A program made the position numbers and the translations under genes. Below the pieces are notes generated by a model. The model was not told where the DNA came from. It was given only the letters and a program-made list of their open reading frames with translations, and searched no databases. Positions 17,383-26,035 of a stretch of 64,000 nucleotides of DNA are shown piece by piece. The DNA comes from Paraburkholderia solitsugae (GTDB taxonomy: Bacteria; Pseudomonadota; Gammaproteobacteria; Burkholderiales; Burkholderiaceae), in the NCBI RefSeq assembly GCF_013177695.1, contig NZ_WOEY01000065.1:186001-250000 (forward strand), in the 5' to 3' direction. Positions within the stretch are counted from its first letter, which is position 1. The number at the start of each line of letters is the position of its first letter.

Positions 17383-18579
17383 TTAAAACGTATGCTGAAT
17401 TGCAGCCACAAAAGTGAACTGATTACGTCCCGATGACGGAGTGCTATTTTGTCCATCACCAACGCTCGCCACTGCATTTTCAATTACAGGCGCTGAAGGC
17501 ACCCCAGAAGTCGGCGGTGCAAACAAGGTTTGCCCGCTAGCTCGTTGATAGGCCTGGAGAAAATAAACTCTCGTGCGCACCGAGAGTGAATAGATCTCCC
17601 CGAATGTAATCTGCTTGTAGCTGGCGGAATCTGTAACGCGGTTGGACTCGCTGGCATGCGTATAAGCATACCCCGCGCCCAGAGTCAGAGCAGGGCTCGC
17701 TCTATAAGCGGTGAACACAGCTGCAGTATTGAAGATGGCCTTGTCGGTAAACAATGAATATTGACCTGGTGCGTAAGCCACATTGGATCCGCTCACACCA
17801 ACCATCAGCTTGCCGACTGTGTAGCGAGCTGAAGCACCGATGATCCGCACACTTTCCGCGGTGAGATACCCACCGTTAATCGCGCTAGTGGCAAAATTGC
17901 CCAGCGTTGGGCTTGTCACCAGATTTTTTCCGCCATTATTCAATTTATTAAAACCGATCGCGCCTTCAAATGGGCCGTTACCGTACTGCAAAGCAGCACC
18001 GTAGACGCTATCCGACGATATGTCTCCCGCGACACCACCAAACGCATACATTGCGCTGGCCTGAAGACCTTTTACGAGGGGCGTTTTATACAGAACAGAG
18101 TTATTGATTCTAAGTCCCGTATCCATGCCGTCGATATCGCCAGGATGCGCGCCCGCCCAACCAGTGAGCGTGCTCCCTCCTCCCAGTCCTGATAATGCGC
18201 CCACAGTAAAAAAGTAAGGCGTGTATTGACGGCCTGCGGTGAGGGTACCGTAAGTATCATTCGTCACACCCACAAATGCCTGACGATTGAACATGTATCC
18301 GGTTGCACCTTGCGCTCCGTTCAGGCTATTGAAGCCGCCTTCCAATGTAAAAATCGTGCGGGTGCCGCCGCCCAGATCTTCAGTTCCCGTAAATCCAAAC
18401 CGGTCGCCATTTTTAACGCCTTGCACCAACGACAGATTGGAGTGCCCTCCTTGATTGCTGACGTAGCCAATGCCCGTATCAATCAATCCATACATGGTGA
18501 CACTTGACTGAGCCATCGCGCCCGACGAAATCATACCGGCGGCGCACAACCCAAGGCTCCCAATAGCCTTTAGCTTCAT
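17383..18579 (-). CDS. Outer-membrane porin, Burkholderia OmpC-like
   Basis: 398 residues with signal peptide ending SSGAMAQ, followed by SSVTMYGLIDTGIGYVSNQGG, the standard start of Burkholderiales trimeric porins (Gram-negative porin family 4). EDLGGGTRTIFTLEGGFN and NRQAFVGVTNDTYGTLTAGRQ follow, and the C-terminus ends in Phe (QHTF), as needed for BAM recognition. It forms a 16-strand channel for small solutes. A LacI-type operator lies 270 bp upstream, suggesting it serves the sugar-acid cluster. Base composition is lower in GC than adjacent genes. Confidence 0.93.
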   Translation of the reverse strand: MKLKAIGSLGLCAAGMISSGAMAQSSVTMYGLIDTGIGYVSNQGGHSNLSLVQGVKNGDRFGFTGTEDLGGGTRTIFTLEGGFNSLNGAQGATGYMFNRQAFVGVTNDTYGTLTAGRQYTPYFFTVGALSGLGGGSTLTGWAGAHPGDIDGMDTGLRINNSVLYKTPLVKGLQASAMYAFGGVAGDISSDSVYGAALQYGNGPFEGAIGFNKLNNGGKNLVTSPTLGNFATSAINGGYLTAESVRIIGASARYTVGKLMVGVSGSNVAYAPGQYSLFTDKAIFNTAAVFTAYRASPALTLGAGYAYTHASESNRVTDSASYKQITFGEIYSLSVRTRVYFLQAYQRASGQTLFAPPTSGVPSAPVIENAVASVGDGQNSTPSSGRNQFTFVAAIQHTF

Positions 18580-18954
18580 AGCCTTCTTCCTTATTAGATT
18601 CTAAAAGATTCAACGACGGGTCATGCGACTGACGGCATGCCACTGGGCAGTGCAACCGATCTGAATGTTTGTTCCATCTAGTCTCCAAACCATTAGTCAA
18701 TTTTCTATATGTCAACAACGCTTCAAACCGGGACGCGCACTGCATCATGAGCACCGGAAAAGAAGTGGTAAGACCAGGTCAGACTTCAATCTGACGCTCG
18801 ATCAAACTGGCAAACCGGACAAGGCGTCTCCAAGTCCTTCTTTATTAGGGATAACGTTTTCCTTTTTGCTCGAAATTGCTACGACAAATTACGATGCCGC
18901 CGCAGCAGTCACTGAGGCCCAGGCCTGGCGCCAGGCCGGCTCACGGTTTCAGGA
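18580..18954. other. 375-bp intergenic region upstream of the porin
   Basis: Lies between the end of the MFS gene and the porin start. It holds one LacI-type operator (18849-18862) and presumably the porin promoter. No gene or RNA recognised. Confidence 0.5.
18849..18862. promoter_or_regulatory. LacI-type operator (site 3)
   Basis: GGATAACGTTTTCC, the exact reverse complement of the site in front of the LacI gene, 270 bp upstream of the porin start. Confidence 0.65.
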
Positions 18955-20247
18955 TCAGGTGCTCACCGCTGGCGGGGCGTTCGTGTGCAGGACTGCGGGC
19001 GCTGGCTTTACCAGCGTCCACAGCAACGTAGCGCCGATCAGGTCGCCGATGCCGAGTGCAACGAAGAACGGCGTGTACCCCACCCGGCTCACGAGCCAGC
19101 CCATCGTCATCGTGAAAGAGAAATTGCCAAGCCCTGCGACGAACGCCGCCAAGCCCGTGACCGTGCCGACCTCCCGGCGCGGAAACAGGTCCGCCGACAT
19201 CGAGATCACCGTGATAGACAGCGTCTGGTGTGCGAAGCCACCGAGACACATCAGGAATATCGCCATCGCCGGGCTGCTCACCACCCCGACGCCGGCCATC
19301 CCAATCATCAGCACCGCAGCCATCGTGAACACGATTCGCTTGCCATTGACGATCGGCGTTCCAAAGCGGCGATTTAACCATGCCGATAACGGCCCCCCTA
19401 CCATGCAACCAAGATCGGCGGCCACGAACGGCAACCATGCCGTCAGGGCGATCGCCTTCAGATCGAAGCCACGTGCCTGATACAGATAGAGCGGCATCCA
19501 GTAGCCCAGCGTGCCCCACACCGGGTCCGCGAAAAAGCGGGGCATGGCGATACCCCAGAAATTCCGGTCCTTCAGGATATCGAGCAGCGATGGCTTGGGC
19601 TCGTCGCTCGGGCGCAACGCCAACTCCTCCCCTCCCCCGATATACACCGACTCCTCCTTCGTCAACGCCGGGTGCCGGCTCGGATGCCGGTAGAGCACCA
19701 TCCACAGCATCGACCAGGCAAGACCGAGACCGCCAACGATCAGGAACGCTGCCTGCCAGCTATAGTGCAGGATCGACCAGGCGATCAACGGCGGCGCAAG
19801 GATGGCGCCGGTCGACGTCCCGAGATTGAACACACCCGCCGCTGTGCCGCGCTCGTGCGACGGAAACCAGTAAGCTGCCGCACGCATGCCACCAGGGATG
19901 AACGATGCTTCTACAAGACCGAGCATGCCGCGCAGCACAAACAGTCCCACCCATCCGCTCGCGAAACCATGCGCCATGCAGATGAACGACCACGCGACAC
20001 CGCAAATCAAAAAGCCCATCCGCAGCCCAACGCGATCCATCAGATAGCCTGTGAGCGGCGCGCCGATCGGGTACATGATCAGGAACGCGCCCGTAATCCA
20101 CCCGTATTGCTGGGTGCCGATATGCAGCTGCGCCATTACTGTGGGCGCGGCAACGCTCAGTGAGCTGCGCGCGAGGTAGTTGGTGATCGTGCCCAGCGTC
20201 AGCAGGCCGATCATCCACCAGCGCAAGCCCTTTACCTTGATTGTCAT
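18955..20247 (-). CDS. MFS transporter, anion:cation symporter family (sugar acid/hexuronate type)
   Basis: 430 residues, twelve predicted membrane segments. The ATG at 20247 (MTIKVKGLRWWMIGLLTLGT) follows a GGAGAGAG ribosome site; upstream in-frame residues are non-hydrophobic filler. ITNYLARSSLSVAAPTV and YPIGAPLTGYLMDRVGLR are typical of ExuT/GudP/GarP-type proton symporters, which import hexuronates, glucarate or galactonate. It is third in a leftward operon after the SDR (21895) and aldolase (21047). The role inferred is uptake of the sugar acid degraded by these enzymes. Confidence 0.9.
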   Translation of the reverse strand: MTIKVKGLRWWMIGLLTLGTITNYLARSSLSVAAPTVMAQLHIGTQQYGWITGAFLIMYPIGAPLTGYLMDRVGLRMGFLICGVAWSFICMAHGFASGWVGLFVLRGMLGLVEASFIPGGMRAAAYWFPSHERGTAAGVFNLGTSTGAILAPPLIAWSILHYSWQAAFLIVGGLGLAWSMLWMVLYRHPSRHPALTKEESVYIGGGEELALRPSDEPKPSLLDILKDRNFWGIAMPRFFADPVWGTLGYWMPLYLYQARGFDLKAIALTAWLPFVAADLGCMVGGPLSAWLNRRFGTPIVNGKRIVFTMAAVLMIGMAGVGVVSSPAMAIFLMCLGGFAHQTLSITVISMSADLFPRREVGTVTGLAAFVAGLGNFSFTMTMGWLVSRVGYTPFFVALGIGDLIGATLLWTLVKPAPAVLHTNAPPAVST

Positions 20248-20282
20248 GATGTCTCTCTCCATTTTCATTCGCGGCGCGGCGG

Positions 20283-21047
20283 TTAATTCAGTACGGCTGC
20301 CTGTTTCAGCACCGCTTGCGCGCCGTTGCGCAGTAAGCCGATATCGGTTGCCAGCGCAACATAGTCGAAGCCGCTGCGCAGATACTCGGCAGACAGCACC
20401 GGGTCCGGCATCAGGATGCCGATCGGTTTGCCGCACTGGTGCGCACGAGCGAACGCATCGTGGATCGCGGCCTGTACTTCGGGATGCCGAAAATCACCGA
20501 GATGACCGAGCGCCGCCGCAAGATCGGACGGTCCGATGAAGAGCGCGTCGACGCCGTCCACCTCGGCGATCCGCTCCAGATTCGCAAGCGCCTTGACGGT
20601 TTCCAGTTGCACGAGCAGGCACACCTCGTCGTTGGCCTGCTGCAGGTAGTCACTGTCACGACCATAACGGTTCGCACGGGTCGCTGACGACACCCCGCGA
20701 ATACCCACCGGCGGATAGCGCACGGCCGCCGCCGCGCGAAGCGCGTCCTCCGGCGTGTCGACCATCGGCACCAGCAACGTCTGCGCACCGATGTCGAGCA
20801 GACGCTTGATCTGGACGGTGTCGTTCGTGCTGGGACGCACGACCGCGGACACGTCCGATTGTGCGACGCAGCGCAACTGCTCCTGCACCATCGGCACCTC
20901 ATTGGCCGCGTGCTCGGTGTCAAGGAGAATCCAGTCGCATTCGGACTGGGTCAGAACTTCTACAACATTGCTCGACGCGAGCATGCTCCAGATGCCGAGT
21001 TGCTGCTTTCGGGCCAGCAATTGCGTCTTGAACCGGTTGCGCTGCAT
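20283..21047 (-). CDS. HpcH/HpaI-family aldolase (2-keto-3-deoxy sugar-acid aldolase type)
   Basis: 254 residues of the class II pyruvate-dependent aldolase family. The active-site features are present: DTEHA with the catalytic His, Arg in VVRPS, metal-binding Glu in LVQLETVKAL and Asp in FIGPSDLAAALG, plus the conserved SSATRANRYG. Relatives include GarL (5-keto-4-deoxyglucarate aldolase) and RhmA. It cleaves a 2-keto-3-deoxy acid to pyruvate and an aldehyde, which fits the product expected from the dehydratase at 22426. It lies 35 bp upstream of the transporter in the same operon. Confidence 0.9.
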   Translation of the reverse strand: MQRNRFKTQLLARKQQLGIWSMLASSNVVEVLTQSECDWILLDTEHAANEVPMVQEQLRCVAQSDVSAVVRPSTNDTVQIKRLLDIGAQTLLVPMVDTPEDALRAAAAVRYPPVGIRGVSSATRANRYGRDSDYLQQANDEVCLLVQLETVKALANLERIAEVDGVDALFIGPSDLAAALGHLGDFRHPEVQAAIHDAFARAHQCGKPIGILMPDPVLSAEYLRSGFDYVALATDIGLLRNGAQAVLKQAAVLN

Positions 21048-21130
21048 GAAAGTCTCCTGATGTTGTTAGCAGTCTTGACGAATGCCGAAGCCCGCGCCGA
21101 CCGGTTCATCTCGCATGTCACACCGTCGCG

Positions 21131-21895
21131 TCATGCCGGCGTGCGGAGCTGGGCGAGCAGGCCGCCGTCCACCGGCAGTACATGCCCGGTAATAAACGAC
21201 GCGGCGTCGGATGCGAGGAACAACACGGGCAGCGCGGCTTCGTCCGGATCGCCATGGCGCGGCAGTGGCAAGCCGCGCGCCGCGGCCGGGTTCACCTCGC
21301 GCGCATGTGAATGGGGAATCTGCGCGGGCGCGATCGCATTGACCCGGATACCGTGACCACCAAAATCCACCGCAAGGCAACGCGTCAGCGCGTCCACCCC
21401 TCCTTTCGTCATGTCGTAAATCGCGTTGTTGCGATGCGCGCGCTGCGCACCCGGCGACGACACATTGACGATCGCGCCCTTATGCCCACGGGCAATCCAG
21501 TGGCGAATCACATCGAGACTCAACGCCCACGTCGCTCGAAGATTGACGCCGACGATGCTATCGAAGTCCTCAAGGCTCGCTTCGACCGTGGGCATTTTCG
21601 TCTGCGTCATGCCTGCATTGTTGATCAGCAGGTCCGCCCCTCCGAGGCGCGCCGCGCAGGCAAAGATGTCATGCCGGTGCGCGGCATCGGCCAGATCGCC
21701 GATAACCAGCTCGCAGCGCTCGCCCAGTTGGGCCGCCAGGCCCGCCAGCGCATCTTCACGCCGGCCGGTCGCGACAACATGCGCACCCGCCTGATGAAAG
21801 CGCCGGGCGATGGCCATGCCGATGGCACCGCTCGCGCCAGTCACTACCGCCACTTTGTCGCTGAAATCAAATTGCGTTTGCATCGCTGTATCCAT
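21131..21895 (-). CDS. SDR-family NAD(P)-dependent oxidoreductase
   Basis: 254 residues with a classical Rossmann fold: TGASGAIG for cofactor, LINNAGM, catalytic Ser in NVSSPG and YDMTK as the Tyr-x3-Lys pair. The C-terminus ends VDGGLLAQ. It is first in the leftward SDR-aldolase-transporter operon; two LacI-type operators lie 50-100 bp upstream. By context it oxidises a sugar acid or reduces the aldehyde released by the aldolase, but sequence alone cannot decide. A possible start four residues later (MQTQF) exists. Confidence 0.88.
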   Translation of the reverse strand: MDTAMQTQFDFSDKVAVVTGASGAIGMAIARRFHQAGAHVVATGRREDALAGLAAQLGERCELVIGDLADAAHRHDIFACAARLGGADLLINNAGMTQTKMPTVEASLEDFDSIVGVNLRATWALSLDVIRHWIARGHKGAIVNVSSPGAQRAHRNNAIYDMTKGGVDALTRCLAVDFGGHGIRVNAIAPAQIPHSHAREVNPAAARGLPLPRHGDPDEAALPVLFLASDAASFITGHVLPVDGGLLAQLRTPA

Positions 21896-21944
21896 TGAAA
21901 TTCGGGGAGAGAGAGGTCACAAGCTACTAGAGAGCGAGGAGATC

Positions 21945-21956
21945 CAAACGTTTTAC
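21945..21956. promoter_or_regulatory. LacI-type operator (site 4)
   Basis: CAAACGTTTTAC, partial match to the GGAAAACGTTWTCC pattern, 50 bp upstream of the SDR gene and 38 bp from a second copy. Confidence 0.5.
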
Positions 21957-21983
21957 TAATATCGCCAAATGTCGCGATCTAGT

Positions 21984-21995
21984 CAAACGTTTTCC
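21984..21995. promoter_or_regulatory. LacI-type operator (site 5)
   Basis: CAAACGTTTTCC, upstream of the SDR-aldolase-transporter operon. Confidence 0.55.
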
Positions 21996-22232
21996 TTCGA
22001 TGATCCGCCCGAACAAACCACGATTGACAGCACCCGGCAAGCTGCATTAGACACCAAGCTGCCATCAGATTTTCACATCTAAAACTGCGCACAAATCATA
22101 ATATAGATATAAATATTCGACATTTTTTTGAAATATATGGTTTTTAGACACACGAAATATCGGCTCACATTCCGATCCAGCGGCACACACAAATCCAGAA
22201 CTTGCTTGCCAACGGCGTTTGTGTAAAATTCA

Positions 22233-22246
22233 GGAAAACGTTATTT
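22233..22246. promoter_or_regulatory. LacI-type operator (site 6)
   Basis: GGAAAACGTTATTT. With site 7 it forms an inverted pair (GGAAAACGTTAT at 22233-22244 against 22260-22271), centres 26 bp apart. Confidence 0.6.
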
Positions 22247-22258
22247 CGCAATATCAGA

Positions 22259-22272
22259 GATAACGTTTTCCC
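22259..22272. promoter_or_regulatory. LacI-type operator (site 7)
   Basis: GATAACGTTTTCCC, about 150 bp upstream of the dehydratase start. It is the nearest operator to that gene. Confidence 0.6.
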
Positions 22273-22425
22273 CTCTGAGCAAAGTAGCTGGCACGCGGTG
22301 CATTGCCGCCGCGGCAGCCAGTCTGTCCGTCAACACCGCGCCGGCGAGCGCCTACCGGCGCAAACCGCACCAATCCGACAGCGCGTCCCAAGGCCGCGCC
22401 ACACCACCTGAAAGGGAGCTAGCAG

Positions 22426-23697
22426 ATGAAGATCGTCGCCGTCCGCGTCACGCCCATAGCCATTTCCGACCCGCCGCTACTCAACGCGAGCGGCGTTCAC
22501 GAGCCGTATGCCCTGCGCTCGATCATCGAGGTGGAGACCGACAACGGCCTGACCGGTCTGAGCGAAACCTATGGTGACAGGCCCGTGCTGGATGCGCTGT
22601 TGCGCGTTAAGGACCGCCTCGTCGGACTCAGTCCATTCGACCTGAACGGGCTGTGGCGCCAGGTGACGTCGAGCGCGAATCACAGTGAGACGGGCACCCG
22701 TGCCATCGAACTGGACCTGGCACCCGGCTCACAGGAGAACAAGGCGGGTCACAAGACCTTCGGTGCATTCGAGGTCGCCCTGCTCGACCTGCAGGCACGC
22801 TCGCTCGGCATTCCCGTGCATGAACTCCTCGGCGGCGCTGTGCGCCGGCAGGTGCCGTTCTCGGCGTACCTCTTCTTCAAGTTCGCGAGCGATGTCGATC
22901 CGTCGTACCGGCCCGACAGTTGGGGCGAGGCGCTCAGCGCCGATCAGATCGTCGCGCAGGCGCGCACGATGATCGACCGTTACGGCTTCGGCAGCATCAA
23001 GCTCAAGGCGGGCGCGCTCGACCCCGAACACGAGGTCGAATGCCTGAAGGCCCTCAAGCGGGCTTTCCCCAATCACCCGCTGCGGATCGATCCGAACGCG
23101 AACTGGTCGCTCGATACCGCCATCCGCATGGCGGAGCAACTGCAAGGCGATCTCGAGTACTACGAGGATCCCACACCCGGTCTCGAAGGCATGGCCGAAC
23201 TGCACAAGGCGACAGGCTTGCCGCTTGCCACCAACATGGTCGTGACAAACATGGAGGAATTCCGCCGCAACGTCACGCTCAACGGCGTGCAGATCCTGCT
23301 GTCGGATCACCACTACTGGGGTGGCCTGCGGGCAACGCAATCGCTCGCGGTCATGTGCGAGACGTTCGGCCTTGGCCTGTCGATGCACTCCAATTCGCAC
23401 CTCGGCATCAGCCTGATGGCGATGTCGCATCTGGCCGCGGCTGTACCCAACCTGACCTATGCGTGTGACACACACTATCCGTGGCAGGAAGACGAGGTCA
23501 TCAAGGGCGGCAAAATCGCCATCGAGAATGGCTGCGTCACGCTGACCGACACACCGGGGCTGGGCGTCGAACTGGATCACGATGCGCTAGCCGCACTGCA
23601 TGAGCAATATTTGCGTTGCGGCATCACGCAGCGCGACGACGTTGCCCAGATGCGTAAATTCCGCCCCGACTGGACACGCAAGAAGCCGCGCTACTGA
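22426..23697 (+). CDS. Enolase-superfamily acid-sugar dehydratase, glucarate dehydratase-like
   Basis: 423 residues of the mandelate racemase/glucarate dehydratase group. Visible active-site elements are the Lys pair in SIKLKAG, metal ligands in RIDPNANW and YYEDPTPG, TNMVVT, SDHHYWGG, and the catalytic His in HSNSHLGISL. The glucarate dehydratase subgroup uses exactly this Lys-x-Lys and His-Asp set to remove water from D-glucarate/L-idarate, yielding 5-keto-4-deoxyglucarate. A related acid sugar is possible. Operators 6 and 7 lie upstream; the product should feed the HpaI-type aldolase encoded divergently. AAAGGGAGC ahead of the ATG supports the start. Confidence 0.88.
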   Translation: MKIVAVRVTPIAISDPPLLNASGVHEPYALRSIIEVETDNGLTGLSETYGDRPVLDALLRVKDRLVGLSPFDLNGLWRQVTSSANHSETGTRAIELDLAPGSQENKAGHKTFGAFEVALLDLQARSLGIPVHELLGGAVRRQVPFSAYLFFKFASDVDPSYRPDSWGEALSADQIVAQARTMIDRYGFGSIKLKAGALDPEHEVECLKALKRAFPNHPLRIDPNANWSLDTAIRMAEQLQGDLEYYEDPTPGLEGMAELHKATGLPLATNMVVTNMEEFRRNVTLNGVQILLSDHHYWGGLRATQSLAVMCETFGLGLSMHSNSHLGISLMAMSHLAAAVPNLTYACDTHYPWQEDEVIKGGKIAIENGCVTLTDTPGLGVELDHDALAALHEQYLRCGITQRDDVAQMRKFRPDWTRKKPRY

Positions 23698-23805
23698 CAC
23701 GTGGCAATCACGCGTGGGAGTGCTCTGGCAGCCAGATAAATGGATGCCGGTCGCCGGTAGCGTCACAGGAAAAATGCCAAGCGGAATTCACGCTGAATTC
23801 GACGC

Positions 23806-23934
23806 TCAATAACGGGCGCGGACCACCCGCAGCAGGCGGTCCGCTCGCGAAAAATACCAGATCGCAAGGCCGGCCAGCACCGGGTACATGCAGCACAGGC
23901 GCGCGAGCGCCCCAACCTCAGCAGAAAAGCCCAT
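23806..23934 (-). CDS. Small 42-residue membrane protein (hypothetical)
   Basis: Short leftward frame, ATG at 23932-23934 with GGGGA five bases upstream, stop TGA at 23806. The product reads MGFSAEVGALARLCCMYPVL, then a hydrophobic AGLAIWYF and a basic tail (RADRLLRVVRARY), so it resembles a single-pass small membrane protein. No family recognised. It lies alone in the 467-bp gap between the dehydratase and the VIT transporter genes. Confidence 0.4.
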   Translation of the reverse strand: MGFSAEVGALARLCCMYPVLAGLAIWYFSRADRLLRVVRARY

Positions 23935-24071
23935 TACGTTCCCCGGTCAATCGTGGATGCCTATTTGAAACGACGCGACCAGGCTATTAGGTGCCGGTTC
24001 GAGCCTCATCTGGCGACAACAAAACTATGCGCAGGGACCTATTATCAATGATTCCCGGCGGCGCGATATGA

Positions 24072-24176
24072 ATGACTTCCATAATCGCTTCCGACCGCGT
24101 CGACGTGGGCATCAGCGTCGGCATTCCCGGGCCGGTTTTCGTGCCTGTCCACTATCGATCGACGTCACGAGATTGA
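24072..24176 (+). pseudogene. Remnant of a small exported Gly/Pro/Val-rich protein
   Basis: A 34-residue frame contains DVGISVGIPGPVFVPVHY, which resembles the mature start of small exported Burkholderia proteins (VGxSxGxPGPV-type). No signal peptide remains and the frame overlaps the end of the VIT gene by 12 bases. Probably debris; a chance frame cannot be excluded. Confidence 0.3.
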
Positions 24177-25292
24177 CACGCCCAGTAGCTTGCCGACCCC
24201 AAACGTAAACGCCGCGGCAATGAGACCGATCACGACCTGCCGCAGCGCGGAGAACGCTGCGCTGCGGCCATTGAATAGCGAGGTGAAGACGCCGATCGAT
24301 GCGAGCGCAAGCATGCTAAGCACGACACATTGCAGGATCGCGTTAAACCCGTGTGTCCACAGGAACGGCATCACCGGAAAAATCGCGCCGACCGAAAACA
24401 GGCAAAAGGAGACGCCCGCAGCGGACCACGGGTTGCCGCCCAACTCGGCGGGATCGAGCCCAAGCTCCTCTCGCGTCAAGGTATCGAGCGCCTTGTCCTT
24501 GTCTCGCATCATCTGCGATGCCACCCGTTTGGCCTCGGCAGCGTCCAGACCCTTGGCGCGATAGATCAGCGCCAGTTCGTGCTCCTCGGCTTCCGGCGAC
24601 ATTTCCAGTTCTTCAGCTTCTTTAGCAATCTGGGTATTGGCCAACTCGCGCGCATTGGTCACCGATAGCCATTCACCCAACGCCATCGAACACGCGCCGG
24701 CGATCAGGCCGGCGAGCCCCGTGAGCAGGATCGCCTTGTTGCCGGTTCCCGCACCGGCTACGCCCATGATCAGGCAGAAGTTCGAAACGAGGCCGTCGTT
24801 CGCACCGAGCACGGCCGCACGCAGATCGTTACCCGACGAAACGCCCTTGTGCCACGACTCCGCTGCGGCAATGCGCGCCCCATGCGACAGGTCCGGGTCG
24901 CCGCCGTGAGCCAGGGTCTGGACTACCGCCGCGTGGTGATGCTCGTCGGCCGACATGCGGCCCGCGTCCGGCTGCCCGTGGTATTTGTTACGGTCGGCGT
25001 ATTCGGCCGCGGCGAGCGTGGGTAGCACGAAACTCGCGCCGAACATCCGTACCAGTGCTTTCATCAGGCGCGTTTTCACGGCCTGGCCGGTGCCCTTCGG
25101 CTGGATGCCATTCGCTTTCAGCTTATCGGCCCACAGTTGCGCATGATCGTGCTCCGACTTCGCGAGGTCGCTGTAGACCTGCTTGCGGGTGTCGTCCTTC
25201 TCGACCTTCGCGAGCGTTTCATAGAGCGCGGCGCTATGGAGCTCATCGGAAAGATTGGCTCTGTACCGCTTGACTTCATGTTTGGTTGCCAT
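24165..25292 (-). CDS. Membrane-bound ferritin-like/VIT fusion transporter (MbfA type)
   Basis: 375 residues. The N-terminal 150 resemble a rubrerythrin/ferritin-like helical bundle with Glu and His ligands (ALYETLAKVEKDDTR, SEHDHAQLW, SADEHHHAAVV). The C-terminal half is a CCC1/VIT membrane domain: DLRAAVLGANDGLVSNFCLI, GACSMALGEWLSVTNARE and four or five membrane spans. Erythrin-VIT fusions such as MbfA export Fe2+ (or Mn2+) across the inner membrane and protect from iron and peroxide stress. It stands alone; I see no clear Irr or Fur box upstream. Confidence 0.9.
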   Translation of the reverse strand: MATKHEVKRYRANLSDELHSAALYETLAKVEKDDTRKQVYSDLAKSEHDHAQLWADKLKANGIQPKGTGQAVKTRLMKALVRMFGASFVLPTLAAAEYADRNKYHGQPDAGRMSADEHHHAAVVQTLAHGGDPDLSHGARIAAAESWHKGVSSGNDLRAAVLGANDGLVSNFCLIMGVAGAGTGNKAILLTGLAGLIAGACSMALGEWLSVTNARELANTQIAKEAEELEMSPEAEEHELALIYRAKGLDAAEAKRVASQMMRDKDKALDTLTREELGLDPAELGGNPWSAAGVSFCLFSVGAIFPVMPFLWTHGFNAILQCVVLSMLALASIGVFTSLFNGRSAAFSALRQVVIGLIAAAFTFGVGKLLGVSIS

Positions 25293-25621
25293 CGTGACGT
25301 GCCTGCATATCGGGTCGCTAACAACGAAGCGTAATCGATTCAGGCAGGGAAATCATAAAGCCCCTAAAAGGCATCGTTAGCGAGAACGTCAACAGTTCTC
25401 ATCCCCATTCGGCTCTGCATGATTTTTTCTTAAGACTTCCTTATGCGTGCGCTCATGAGGCACAGGTTCTCGCCACAGTCGCCCCGCATTTTCGGCGCTT
25501 CTGGATTCGAGAGAAAGATGTTCAAGCGACCTAAGGGGAAATTAAGGAAAGCTGCTTAATCTGTGGATACGCGTCGATCGGAATGGTCGGCGCGGCACCA
25601 TCACACTATTGGAGAACCATC
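25293..25621. other. 329-bp divergent intergenic region
   Basis: Contains the promoters of the leftward MbfA-like gene and the rightward small exported protein. It is AT-richer around 25425-25445. No RNA gene or known operator recognised. Confidence 0.4.
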
Positions 25622-25903
25622 ATGAAAGCACTCAAACACGTCATGCTCATTGCTTCGATCGTCGCCATCCCGACCCTGTCGTTTGCCCAGCAGATGAACA
25701 CACCGATGAACGGCACAACGACAGCACCCGCCGTCTCGATGCAGGACACGCAGAACAATCAGCCGGGTACGCAATATCAGCAGCCTTCGCACAAGATGTC
25801 GGGTTACGGCGACAGCTCGGGTTACGGCGCGCCTGCGACAAGCTTTTCGCAATCTTCGACGATGCATTTTGCGGGCAAGAACTCGCGAGTGTTCAATCAT
25901 TGA
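25622..25903 (+). CDS. Small exported hypothetical protein
   Basis: 93 residues from the ATG at 25622, preceded by GGAG (TTGGAGAACCATC). The signal peptide MKALKHVMLIASIVAIPTLS ends FAQ. The mature part is low-complexity, rich in Gln, Asn, Ser and Thr (NTPMNGTTTAPA, QNNQPGTQYQQP) with a GYGDSSGYGAPATSF stretch. No domain recognised. Such short secreted proteins are frequent in Burkholderia and usually stress-induced. It faces the tartrate transporter convergently. Confidence 0.65.
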   Translation: MKALKHVMLIASIVAIPTLSFAQQMNTPMNGTTTAPAVSMQDTQNNQPGTQYQQPSHKMSGYGDSSGYGAPATSFSQSSTMHFAGKNSRVFNH

Positions 25904-26035
25904 ATACGCGCGATGATGCCCTGCGCTTCCGCGCTGTCACTGCGTTGTTCATAACTCGCAGCAAGTCAGCGGACAAAATCGGCGCGGGAGCGAGGCACAT
26001 CGTCAACAAGAAAACCGCTCAGAAAACCAGCGAGA

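Larger units (their letters stand above)
21896..22425. other. 530-bp divergent regulatory region with four LacI-type operators
   Basis: Separates the leftward SDR operon from the rightward dehydratase gene. It contains operator-like sites at 21945, 21984, 22233 and 22259 and a very AT-rich core (about 22075-22140) likely to hold promoters. No gene is seen in it. Confidence 0.6.
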
